DNA of 8,568 bases from JAWXCH01 sp034440595 (GTDB taxonomy: Bacteria > Planctomycetota > Planctomycetia > Pirellulales > JALHPA01), in NCBI GenBank assembly GCA_034440595.1, contig JAWXCH010000009.1:1-8568 (forward strand). The letters run 5' to 3'. Below are positions 1 through 7,394 of this stretch, in pieces. A program made the translations under genes and the position numbers. Under the pieces are notes generated by a model that worked only from the letters and a program-made list of their open reading frames with translations, was not told the origin of the DNA and made no database searches. Position 1 is the first letter of the stretch; the number at the start of each line of letters is the position of its first letter.

Positions 1-1076
1 ATGGTTACCGTTGGCTTAGTCCTAGTCTGGGTTTTACGGCAGGCTGGATGTTTTTATGCGCGAAGAGTGCGTCGGCGGCAACTGCGGCGCTGGGTTGTGC
101 GGGCTACTTCCTGAACGCCTCGGGGATCGGTAGCAGTAGCTGGCAAGTTCCGCTGGCGCTAGGCATTGTTCTGACGTTGACCTATTTAGCGCTGAGCGGT
201 ATTCGGCGTTCCAACGTTGCCAACATTGCCATTGTGACGACCACTTTGCTGGCTCTGCTCATTTTGATTGTTGCCGCAGCGCCGGTCGCCTGGCGTGGGG
301 GCGCGATCAACCTGCACCCGTTTTTTGCCCCGGCAAATGCAACAGTGCATCCGGTGTCGGGGGTCTTGAACGCCGCGGCACTGATGTTCGTTGCCTATGC
401 GGGTTATGCGCGAATCACCACGATTGCCGAAGAGGTGCACGCACCGCAATCCACGATTCCGCGCGCAATCATTTTGTCGCTGCTCGTTTCCCTGACATTG
501 TACCTATTGATTGGTCTGATCCTGGTGGCTGCAATTGGTGCGGCACAAGTTTCAGCAGCCACAGATCAAAATGCAGCACCGCTGATGGATCTGGCACAAA
601 GTTTGGCAATCCCTGGTGTTATTCAAGTAGTGGCAATCGGTGCCATTACGGCCATGCTGGGGGTGCTGCTGAACTTGATCCTGGGGTTATCGCGCGTTAC
701 GTTGGCAATGGCACGACGCGGAGATCTGCCTCATTCACTGGCGACAATTGCCCCGTCGACTTCCTCGCCATCCCGCGCCGTGATTTCTATCGCTTGCCTG
801 GTTGGGGCGTTGGTGCTGATCGGCGATGTAAAATGGACCTGGTCGCTCAGTGCATTAACTGTTTTGATTTATTATGCGATCACCAATCTGGCGGCAACGC
901 GCCTCAATACGGCCGAGCGCGTTTATTCGCAGCGGCTTCCGTGGTTTGGATTGGCAGGTTGCCTGGGATTGGCATTCTGGATTGAGATGCAGATATGGCT
1001 AGTCGGGCTAGGATTGATTGCCGGCGGCCTGATCTGGCATATGCTTGCACAACGATTAAAACGAAGAAAGCCCTGA
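1..1076 (+). CDS. APC-family amino acid permease, 5'-truncated by the window edge
   Basis: Probably an inner-membrane secondary transporter for amino acids or related amines. The frame is open from base 3 to the TGA at 1074-1076 and gives 357 residues. An ATG at 48 lies inside this frame, but the 15 codons before it (GYRWLSPSLGFTAGW) read as normal permease sequence, so that ATG is internal and the true start lies left of the window. About ten hydrophobic segments are visible, so roughly the first two of the usual twelve are missing. Family-like stretches are AKSASAATAALG near the start, the segment FVAYAGYARITTIAEEV with its conserved acidic pair after the sixth membrane span, and GLSRVTLAMARRGDLP. 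The protein ends in a basic tail, LKRRKP, as expected for a cytoplasmic C-terminus. The gene converges on the tRNA-Leu gene. Family placement is firm; the substrate is unknown. Confidence 0.87.
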   Translation, partial: GYRWLSPSLGFTAGWMFLCAKSASAATAALGCAGYFLNASGIGSSSWQVPLALGIVLTLTYLALSGIRRSNVANIAIVTTTLLALLILIVAAAPVAWRGGAINLHPFFAPANATVHPVSGVLNAAALMFVAYAGYARITTIAEEVHAPQSTIPRAIILSLLVSLTLYLLIGLILVAAIGAAQVSAATDQNAAPLMDLAQSLAIPGVIQVVAIGAITAMLGVLLNLILGLSRVTLAMARRGDLPHSLATIAPSTSSPSRAVISIACLVGALVLIGDVKWTWSLSALTVLIYYAITNLAATRLNTAERVYSQRLPWFGLAGCLGLAFWIEMQIWLVGLGLIAGGLIWHMLAQRLKRRKP

Positions 1077-1087
1077 AATTCAGGGCT
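1069..1087 (-). terminator. Rho-independent terminator hairpin for the tRNA-Leu gene, overlapping the permease stop
   Basis: Read on the minus strand, AGCCCTG and CAGGGCT form a perfect 7-bp stem around a 5-base loop (AATTT), followed by the T-rich tail TTCTTCGTTTT. That is a good intrinsic terminator for the tRNA, whose 3' end is 37 bases upstream. On the plus strand the hairpin is followed only by ATTCATCTC, so it would end permease transcripts less well. The permease TGA (1074-1076) begins inside the left arm. Confidence 0.6.
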
Positions 1088-1124
1088 ATTCATCTCAACG
1101 CACTATATTGCAAAATGCAATGAT

Positions 1125-1206
1125 TGGCCGCTCGGGGAGTCGAACCCCGACGCCTTGCGGCACAAGATCCTAAGTCTTGCGTGTCTGCCAATTTCACCAA
1201 GCGGCC
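1125..1206 (-). tRNA. trnL: tRNA-Leu, anticodon UAG
   Basis: The minus strand folds as a complete class II tRNA of 82 bases. The 7-bp acceptor stem pairs GGCCGCT with AGCGGCC. The D arm has the leucine-type sequence GGTGAAATTGGCAGACAC. The anticodon stem CAAGA/TCTTG encloses the loop CTTAGGA, giving anticodon UAG (bases 1170-1172). The long variable arm is GCC-GCAA-GGC. The T arm is CGGGG-TTCGACT-CCCCG. The discriminator base is A, as usual for leucine tRNAs. It reads CUA and related CUN codons. The acceptor end is followed by ATC, so CCA is not encoded and must be added by the CCA-adding enzyme. No copy of the tRNA 3' end was found nearby, so there is no sign of an element integrated here. 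Confidence 0.96.
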
Positions 1207-1234
1207 AAACTTGGAAGCTGTTAGTCGTTCAGAT

Positions 1235-1240
1235 ATTGTA
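1235..1240 (-). promoter_or_regulatory. Possible -10 element of the tRNA-Leu promoter
   Basis: The minus strand reads TACAAT, a 5-of-6 match to TATAAT, 28 bases before the tRNA 5' end. At 17-base spacing the -35 position reads TAGCCC, only 3 of 6 matches. The spacing suits a short tRNA leader, but the -35 is poor. Confidence 0.3.
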
Positions 1241-1365
1241 ACTTTGAATCCCCAGGCGGGCTATCCCTGAATCAGGCCAACAATGGCCCTATACAGCCGG
1301 GTATTTGTACGACAAACCAAGGGTCTGCAGGTTCGCGAGAACATTGCCGTCTTTGGGAAGAATGC

Positions 1366-2826
1366 CTACAGGATCTCGGTCAGGACACGCCCGCTGACGT
1401 CGGTCAGGCGGTAGTCGCGACCTTGATGCCGGTAGGTCAGCCGTTCGTGGTCGATGCCGAGTTGTTGCAGAATCGTCGCTTGTAGGTCATGGACCGGGAC
1501 AGGATTTTCGGCCACGTTGTAACCTAGCTCGTCGGTTGCACCAAAGGTCTGGCCCGGTTTGATTCCGGCACCGGCCATCCAAGTGGTAAAGCAGCGCGGA
1601 TGATGATCACGACCGTAGTTATCGGGTTTCAGCTTACCTTGCGAGTAGTTGGTACGGCCGAATTCGCCACCCCAGACAATCAGTGTGTCGTCCAACAGGC
1701 CGCGCTGTTTGAGATCGGTCACCAAGGCGTAGCAACCGCGGTCAATGTCCTTGCACTGGCGCTGGATACCCTTGGGCAGGTTTCCATGCTGGTCCCAGCC
1801 GGGATGATAAAGTTGGATGAAGCGAACGCCACGTTCGGCCAGTCGGCGTGCCATCAGGCAGTTGGCAGCGAAGGTGCCGGGTGATTTTGCTTCGTCGCCA
1901 TATAGGTTCCAGGTCGCGGCGGATTCTTGCGAAAGTTCCAGCACGTCTGGAACACTCGACTGCATGCGAAACGCCATTTCATACTGCGCGACACGCGCGT
2001 TGATCTCGGGGTCACCCAGATCATTGAACTGAGCATGGTGCATCTCTTGCAAACGGTCGAGCATCTTGCGGCGACTGGCGGAATTGATGCCCGGAGGATT
2101 TTGCAGATATAGCACCGGATCGCCGCCGCTGCGAAATTGCACACCTTGATGCGTGCTGGAAAGAAATCCATTACCCCAAAGTCGCGAATAGAGGGGCTGA
2201 TCGATGCGGTCCTTGGAGAGTAGCACCACAAAGTTCGGTAGGTTGGCATTCTCACTCCCCAGGCCGTAGCTAATCCACGACCCCATACTGGGCCGCCCGG
2301 CGAGGTGGTGGCCGGTCTGACAAAATGTGATGGCCGGATCATGATTGATGTGCTCGGTGTGCGTGGACTTGATGAGGCAGATATCGTCGGCGATTTTAGC
2401 AGTCCAGGGGAGCAACTCGCTGACGGTGGCACCGGACTGGCCATACTGCGCGAATTTGAACCCGGAACGCGCCAGGGGCAATGACGCCTGATGGCCGGAC
2501 ATGCCGGTGAGTCGCTGCCCTTTGCGAACACTATCGGGCAGTTCCTGACCGTGGTGTTTGTCCAGACCGGGTTTGTAGTCGAACAGTTCGAGCTGCGAAG
2601 GTCCGCCGGCCATCACCAGTGAAATGACACGCCGGGCACGCGGGGCCAAGTGCAGCGCGGACAGAGCTGGGGGAGAAAAACCGGCGGAAGAGTTTTGGGC
2701 AGGCTGTTCGGCGGCGGCGATCTCTCCGAGTAGCAATTCGGTCGCAGCGACTCCAGCCAGTCCGCCGGCAAACCGCGCGAAGAACTCGCGGCGAGTCATA
2801 TCAAAATTGACATTGCGGCAGAACAT
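1366..2826 (-). CDS. DUF1501 family protein with Tat-type signal
   Basis: A 486-residue exported protein of the DUF1501 family, which is related to the alkaline phosphatase/sulfatase fold and is very abundant in planctomycetes; its reaction is not known. The N-terminus carries TRREFFARF (residues 11-19), a twin-arginine motif, then a weakly hydrophobic stretch and a likely cleavage after AAA at 37-39. Family features in order are GGPSQLELFDYKPG (74-87), the STHTEHINHDPA segment (154-165), TGHHLAGRPSMGSWISYGLG (171-190), GWDQHGNL (343-350), WGGEFGRT (385-392) and GRDHHP (405-410). The Asp and His residues of these motifs could bind metal, which is inference from the fold. The ATG at 2826 has only a distant AGG upstream; a second ATG at 2799 (residue 10) would start right before the Arg pair and is a reasonable alternative. 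The gene follows the PSD1-type gene by 42 bases, so co-transcription is likely. Confidence 0.93.
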   Translation of the reverse strand: MFCRNVNFDMTRREFFARFAGGLAGVAATELLLGEIAAAEQPAQNSSAGFSPPALSALHLAPRARRVISLVMAGGPSQLELFDYKPGLDKHHGQELPDSVRKGQRLTGMSGHQASLPLARSGFKFAQYGQSGATVSELLPWTAKIADDICLIKSTHTEHINHDPAITFCQTGHHLAGRPSMGSWISYGLGSENANLPNFVVLLSKDRIDQPLYSRLWGNGFLSSTHQGVQFRSGGDPVLYLQNPPGINSASRRKMLDRLQEMHHAQFNDLGDPEINARVAQYEMAFRMQSSVPDVLELSQESAATWNLYGDEAKSPGTFAANCLMARRLAERGVRFIQLYHPGWDQHGNLPKGIQRQCKDIDRGCYALVTDLKQRGLLDDTLIVWGGEFGRTNYSQGKLKPDNYGRDHHPRCFTTWMAGAGIKPGQTFGATDELGYNVAENPVPVHDLQATILQQLGIDHERLTYRHQGRDYRLTDVSGRVLTEIL

Positions 2827-2868
2827 TGTGGTAGCGACCTGCTCGTAGGATAAGGGTGTTAGCTCAGA

Positions 2869-5800
2869 CTAACGAATGAAAATTGCGTCGTCAAAATTCT
2901 GTAACATCAGTGCAACCACCGTGGCGGCGGCTAGCTCGTGTTTAGCGAGTTTAATATTTGCCTTGGTCGTACCGACCTGCAAGAGCTTTTCGGCTTCAGC
3001 CGAATTCTCGAGGAAGTGCGCCAACTGCTCCGCATAGGCTTGCTGTATGATTTTCAGTTGTTTTTCGGATGGCTTGCGACTGGTGACCAGTCGGAACAAC
3101 CAGGTCAGTTGGCTAGTGGTATTTGCACCACCGTCTTGCAGCATCCGTTCAGCTTGAAAACGGGCCGCTTCGACGAATTGCGGATCATTCAATAGGACCA
3201 GCGCCTGGAGTGGCGTTGCTGTCGATTGTCGCTTAACCACACAGTAGCTGCGGTCGGCACCGTCCAGCGTCATCATCGAAGGAGGGGGAATTGTCCGCTT
3301 CCAATAGGTGTACAGACTTCGGCGGTAGAGATCTGTGCCCGTGCTTTGCGGATAAGGCTGGTTCCCACTGGTAAGCTCCCACACTCCGGCGGGTTGGTAG
3401 GGATAGACGGCCGGCCCCCCTAGTTTCTCGTTCAATAGACCACTGGTAGACAACGCCTGATCGCGCAGCATCTCGGCCGTCAGGCGGCGTGCAGGAAAGC
3501 GGGATAGCAGCCGGGCGTCGGGATCGTGCGACTGCCTGACGGGATCGAGATCGCTAGCTTGGCAGTAGGTAGCGCTCATGACAATCTGCTTGAGGTGGCG
3601 TTTGATGTTCCAGCCACTTTCAATGAAATCGGATGCCAGCCAATCCAGCAGTTCCGGGTGCGACGGCGTGGATCCCTGCGCGCCAAAGTTATCGCTGGTT
3701 TCGACCAACCCGGTGCCGAATAGCATTTGCCAGTAGCGATTGACCGTGACGCGCGACATCAGCGGATTTTGTTTGTCCGTGAGCCAGCGCGCCAAGCCGA
3801 GGCGATTGCGCGGAAGTTGCTGCGGCATGGAAGGGAGGACCGCTGGAGTGGCGGCGGTGACTGGCGCACCATGTTGGTCGTAGCTGCCGCGATTGAGAAT
3901 GAACGCCGGTTTGGGCTGGGGGAGTTCTTCCATCACCATTGCTTCGGGGATGGGATTGACTAGCTTACGCTGTGCATCGCGCAGCTCGTTGAGCCGCTGA
4001 CGGGCCTGGCGGTATTCGGCATCGACTGAGGTGAAATAATGCTCGCGAAGTAGTTGCTCGATGGCAGTGCCGTCTGAGGATTGTTCAGGCGTGGCGAACT
4101 TTGTGGTCCATAGTTTTTCTGCACGATGGGGGTCCGCCAGATGTAATACTTCTAGCGGACTTAAAGCGGTAGAATAAATCGCCAGTTCATCCGCGTAGCC
4201 ACCTTGAAAGCCGTTGTCGCGAAAGCGATGTCCGAGTTGTAATGCGGGTTCACCACCCTCGTAAGTGATGTCCTTCCAGAGATTGTCCGACAATACGTCC
4301 AGTTCGGCTCGCAGGCCATTTAGATAGATTTGCACTCCGGCCGCTTTGCTGGAACCGTCGTAGACGATGGCCAGATGGCTCCAGCTATTCGTCTCGATGG
4401 GCAGTCGGGATCTGACTTTTAATGCATTGCCGGGCCAGAAATGGTAGAGGCCGAACGCGACACGGTTTTCTTCCAGCAGCAGATCGTAGCCACGACTGCC
4501 GGCATCAATCGGCGCGCTCGAGTGATGCAAGACCACACTGCGTGGGCGCGGTGCCGGCGGCGCGATCCAAATGGAGAGGGTAAAAGGGCTGGCTCGATTG
4601 AAATCACCGACCCCTGCAAACGAAGCACCATTTTCGCCGTTGAGCTGCAAGGCTTGCTTGAACTTTCCGGGGACAAAGGGAGGGGCGTCGTTTAACTTGC
4701 CTGGCCTGTCCGCTTGAAATGAATTGACCAGTTTGTTTTTCTCGGCAGAGTCAAAACTAAATCGGGCCGCAGGTTTGGCCGGTTCCAATGTACCGGTGCG
4801 ACCGTTCATCCATGAGTCGAGTGAAGATTGTCGAGTGGCACGAACCTCTGCCAGCTTCAACTCTTGTTGTTTGATCTCGCTGGCCAATCGCGACAATTCG
4901 CGCTCTTGCTCATCGGTTGGCAAGAGCAACGTCGGGGTCGGCATGGCCGAAGTGAAGTAGCTGGTCTGTCCCGACTCGCTGACATTCTGGAAAAACGCGA
5001 AGAGTGAGTAGTAGTCGCGTTGCGTTAGGGGATCGTACTTGTGATCGTGGCAGCGCGTGCATTCAAACGTTAGACCAAGAAATACAGTACCAAATGTATT
5101 GACGCGGTCGGCAACATAGGCGACGCGAAACTCTTCCTCGACCACGCCTCCTTCCTCGTTTTGCGAATGCAGGCGATTGAAAGCAGTCGCCAGCCGTTGC
5201 TCGCGTGTCGCATTGGGAAGCAAGTCGCCGGCAATTTGCCACTGTGCAAATTGATCAAAGGGGCGATTCTCGTTGAATGCCTTGACGACCCAGTCTCGAT
5301 AGGGCCACATCGGCCGAAAACGATCGACCTGGTATCCATGTGTGTCGGCGTAGCGTGCGGCATCCAGCCATTCGACGGCCATTCGCTCGCCATATCGAGG
5401 GGAAGCCAATAGCCGATCCACAACACATTCATAGGCTTTTGGATCGTCATCCGCCAGAAATGCATCCTGTTCTGCAATCGTCGGTGGCACCCCGGTCAGG
5501 TCGAGCGTGACGCGACGGAGTAGTCGCTCTTTGTCGGCACGAGGGTTAAGTGCGGCGATTCCGTTCTGACGCAGCTTATGGAGAATGAAGCGGTCAATGG
5601 GATTGGCGGTGTTTGCACCTTCCATCTCAGGCGGTGTGGCACTGCTGATTGGAGTATACGACCAATGTTGCTCGTACTTCGCACCTTGCTCGATCCAGCG
5701 ACGGAGTAACGCGATTTCTTTCGAGGTCAGTAGCGGTTTCTTAGACGCCGGGGGTGGCATCTGCGATTCAGGATCCTGCGAAGTAACCCGCGCCAGAAGT

Positions 5801-6150
5801 TCACTTTCTGACGGCTTCCCAGGAACGATTGCCAAAAGCGCCAGCGCGACTTCGCGATCGTCCAATCGCAGGTCGGCCTGACGATGGTTTGCATCTGGAC
5901 CGTGGCAGGCAAAGCAGCGATCCGACAGGATTGGACGGATATGTTCGTTGAAGTGGACTTGCTGCGGAAGTTCCACTTTGGCAGGAGTTTCGGCGATAGC
6001 TTGCATTGTAGGTGAGCCATACCACAGCGCGACAATTGCCAATGAAATTGCCACGGTCGAAAGAACGCCCATCTGCCGCGCAGAACCGTGCGACGAACGG
6101 AGTGTCAGCCTCGCGCACTGGTTAATTCGATTTGGATTGTGGTGAGACAT
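2869..6150 (-). CDS. PSD1-type planctomycete cytochrome c protein with inserted LamG domain (DUF1549/DUF1553)
   Basis: A 1093-residue exported protein. Residues 28-45 are hydrophobic and are followed by AIA-E at 51-54, a plausible signal peptidase site. The planctomycete-type cytochrome c domain (about 65-160) has the heme motif CFACH at 79-83 and a possible axial Met in MPPP at 131. DUF1549 (about 183-395) has a second motif, CTRCH, at 364-368. Residues 411-448 and 690-732 are charged, helical and likely coiled coil. Between them, about 463-675, lies a LamG/concanavalin-like beta domain with the typical FTLSIWI and WSHLAIVYDG strands. DUF1553 (about 780-1000) contains RNRLGLARWLTDKQNPLMSR and the C-terminal ATPLQALVLLNDP. 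The start at 6150 has no Shine-Dalgarno and gives an unusually long n-region; ATG 6072 (residue 27) would give a shorter leader. Heme binding and electron transfer are inferred from the motifs; substrate and pathway are unknown. Co-transcription with the DUF1501 gene is likely. Confidence 0.94.
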   Translation of the reverse strand: MSHHNPNRINQCARLTLRSSHGSARQMGVLSTVAISLAIVALWYGSPTMQAIAETPAKVELPQQVHFNEHIRPILSDRCFACHGPDANHRQADLRLDDREVALALLAIVPGKPSESELLARVTSQDPESQMPPPASKKPLLTSKEIALLRRWIEQGAKYEQHWSYTPISSATPPEMEGANTANPIDRFILHKLRQNGIAALNPRADKERLLRRVTLDLTGVPPTIAEQDAFLADDDPKAYECVVDRLLASPRYGERMAVEWLDAARYADTHGYQVDRFRPMWPYRDWVVKAFNENRPFDQFAQWQIAGDLLPNATREQRLATAFNRLHSQNEEGGVVEEEFRVAYVADRVNTFGTVFLGLTFECTRCHDHKYDPLTQRDYYSLFAFFQNVSESGQTSYFTSAMPTPTLLLPTDEQERELSRLASEIKQQELKLAEVRATRQSSLDSWMNGRTGTLEPAKPAARFSFDSAEKNKLVNSFQADRPGKLNDAPPFVPGKFKQALQLNGENGASFAGVGDFNRASPFTLSIWIAPPAPRPRSVVLHHSSAPIDAGSRGYDLLLEENRVAFGLYHFWPGNALKVRSRLPIETNSWSHLAIVYDGSSKAAGVQIYLNGLRAELDVLSDNLWKDITYEGGEPALQLGHRFRDNGFQGGYADELAIYSTALSPLEVLHLADPHRAEKLWTTKFATPEQSSDGTAIEQLLREHYFTSVDAEYRQARQRLNELRDAQRKLVNPIPEAMVMEELPQPKPAFILNRGSYDQHGAPVTAATPAVLPSMPQQLPRNRLGLARWLTDKQNPLMSRVTVNRYWQMLFGTGLVETSDNFGAQGSTPSHPELLDWLASDFIESGWNIKRHLKQIVMSATYCQASDLDPVRQSHDPDARLLSRFPARRLTAEMLRDQALSTSGLLNEKLGGPAVYPYQPAGVWELTSGNQPYPQSTGTDLYRRSLYTYWKRTIPPPSMMTLDGADRSYCVVKRQSTATPLQALVLLNDPQFVEAARFQAERMLQDGGANTTSQLTWLFRLVTSRKPSEKQLKIIQQAYAEQLAHFLENSAEAEKLLQVGTTKANIKLAKHELAAATVVALMLQNFDDAIFIR

Positions 6151-6231
6151 CCGACGTGCGTGGCAAAGTGAGGCGGTATCGGCGGGGTCGTTCGTCCAGC
6201 GCCTATAGGGCTTTCTAAGGGCACCGGCTAC

Positions 6232-6246
6232 TGAGGATCAGCCTCA
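6232..6246 (-). promoter_or_regulatory. Small inverted repeat at the predicted transcription start
   Basis: TGAGG-ATCAG-CCTCA is a 5-bp perfect dyad that touches the last base of the -10 box and covers the expected start point of the PSD1-type transcript. It could be an operator or the start of a 5' hairpin. The stem is short, so chance is a fair alternative. Confidence 0.25.
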
Positions 6247-6274
6247 TTATACATAGCTGCCGGTCGGATGCCAG
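6246..6274 (-). promoter_or_regulatory. Sigma70-like promoter for the PSD1-type/DUF1501 gene pair
   Basis: On the minus strand a -35 box CTGGCA (6269-6274, 4 of 6 matches to TTGACA) is separated by exactly 17 bases from a perfect -10 box TATAAT (6246-6251). Transcription would start near 6239 and leave a leader of about 90 bases before the ATG at 6150. It lies about 22 bases past the flhB stop, so the cytochrome gene need not depend on the flagellar transcript. Confidence 0.55.
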
Positions 6275-6293
6275 AATTGCAACAGAATGTGCT

Positions 6294-6317
6294 CCACTAC
6301 CCTATTTTTGGTAGTGG
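6294..6317. other. Perfect 8-bp stem-loop across the flhB stop codon
   Basis: CCACTACC (6294-6301) and GGTAGTGG (6310-6317) are exact reverse complements around an 8-base loop (ctattttt). The flhB TAG stop (6297-6299) lies in the 3' arm of the transcript. On the minus strand the stem is followed by AGCACATTCTG with no T-run, so it is not a standard terminator for flhB; it may protect or mark the mRNA end. On the plus strand it is followed by TTTGCCTTT, but no plus-strand gene runs into it. Confidence 0.45.
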
Positions 6318-7370
6318 TTTGCCTTTCAACTGATAGACGTAGGCGAGCACTTCGGCCACTGCGGCATACATCGAGTCGGGGATTGGATGATTCAGATCGA
6401 CATCTTTGAATAGTCCCTGAGCCAGCGGTTTTTTCTCGATGATTGGCACGCCGGCCTCCAAGGCCAAACGGCGAATGCGGGCTGCCACTGTGCCGGCACC
6501 CTTGGCGACGACGATCGGAGCACGCATCGTTTCCGGATCGTACTGGATGGCGACGGCTAGTTCGGTTGGGTTGGTAATGACGACATCCGCTTTGGGAATC
6601 ACTGACTTCATACGGTTCATGGCCAGTTGTCGCTGCACACTCCGGCGGCGAGCGATCAACTGCGGATCTCCCTGCATGTTTTTCATTTCTTCGCGAACCT
6701 GCTGCGTCGTCATCATCAGGCTTTGCTCTTGTCGGTAGTACTGATAGAGATAGTCGAGCAGCGCCAGAATGAACAAGGCCATGCAAACTTTCACACTGAT
6801 CCAGATCAGCAGTTCGACCAGCAATTTGGCCAGGTCGGGCAAGTCCAGTTCGGACATACCGATGATTCGATCCTGCTGCGCTACCACACAGGAATAGGCG
6901 ACGGTACTGACGATGGCGATTTTGAACAGCCCCATCAGCAGGCGAACCAGCCCGGCCATTGAGAATATTCGAGACAGGCCGCTGATGGGATTGACGCGGC
7001 TCCAATCGGGCAGCAACTTGTTTGGCAAGAATAGAAAACCGACCTGCAGCAGATGCGACAGGATACCGGCCAATACCAGCACTCCCATTATTGGCAGCAG
7101 CGATTTGCTTAGCTCCATCAAGATCACGGTCAGGTGATTACTGAATGTCTGCGAGTCGGTGGTTAGCCAGGGATCGCCACCGAGATGTGAACGTGTCAGT
7201 TCACCAAAGAAGTCGATCAGTGGCCCGCACAGATTCCACAGTGTCAACAAGCCAACGATCATCAGCGCTGCGGAAGCGAGATCCTGGCTTTGTACGACCT
7301 GTCCCTCTTCGCGCGCTTGTTGGCGCCGATGAGGTGTCGCGTCCTGTGTTTTATCGCCCGACTCTTCCAT
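6297..7370 (-). CDS. flhB: Flagellar export switch protein FlhB
   Basis: FlhB belongs to the inner-membrane flagellar export gate and switches substrate class from rod/hook to filament proteins. The 357 residues match the usual length. The N-terminus has the family pattern DKTQDATPHRRQQAREEGQV (6-25). Four membrane segments follow at about 31-54, 87-111, 142-163 and 182-206. The cytoplasmic part has QQVREEMKNMQGDP (223-236) and the self-cleavage site at 267-270, which reads NPTE instead of the canonical NPTH; the Asn and Pro needed for cleavage are present. After it come LAVAIQYDPETMRAPIVVAKG and the pocket sequence GVPIIEKKPLA, as in the family. It starts 24 bases after fliR, with only a weak GAG upstream, and ends within a hairpin. 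A non-flagellar type III secretion SctU is the alternative; the export-gate genes give the same order in both systems, but the FlhB and FliR sequences look flagellar. Confidence 0.92.
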   Translation of the reverse strand: MEESGDKTQDATPHRRQQAREEGQVVQSQDLASAALMIVGLLTLWNLCGPLIDFFGELTRSHLGGDPWLTTDSQTFSNHLTVILMELSKSLLPIMGVLVLAGILSHLLQVGFLFLPNKLLPDWSRVNPISGLSRIFSMAGLVRLLMGLFKIAIVSTVAYSCVVAQQDRIIGMSELDLPDLAKLLVELLIWISVKVCMALFILALLDYLYQYYRQEQSLMMTTQQVREEMKNMQGDPQLIARRRSVQRQLAMNRMKSVIPKADVVITNPTELAVAIQYDPETMRAPIVVAKGAGTVAARIRRLALEAGVPIIEKKPLAQGLFKDVDLNHPIPDSMYAAVAEVLAYVYQLKGKPLPKIG

Positions 7371-7394
7371 TTTTGCTCGGAGTAAACCGACTCG

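Noticed and set aside
48..50. ATG at 48 as the true start of the permease
   Set aside because: The frame continues upstream to the window edge with typical permease sequence, and starting here would lose two membrane segments.
1266..1288. Nested small palindromes (CCTGA/TCAGG and GGCCA/TGGCC) downstream of the DUF1501 gene
   Set aside because: The stems are only 5 bp and no T-run follows on the minus strand, so a terminator cannot be supported.
1077..1365. Mobile element or attachment site next to the tRNA gene
   Set aside because: No repeat of the tRNA 3' end, no integrase and no transposase frame were found on either side.
1854..2531. 225-codon minus-strand open frame inside the DUF1501 gene
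   Set aside because: A shadow frame of a well-conserved gene; its translation is low in recognisable structure and rich in Arg, Ser and Pro.
6247..7005. 252-codon minus-strand open frame overlapping flhB
   Set aside because: It lies on the same strand in another frame, entirely over the flhB gene and its trailer. Its translation is rich in Arg, Ser and Gly with no domain, while flhB is unmistakable.
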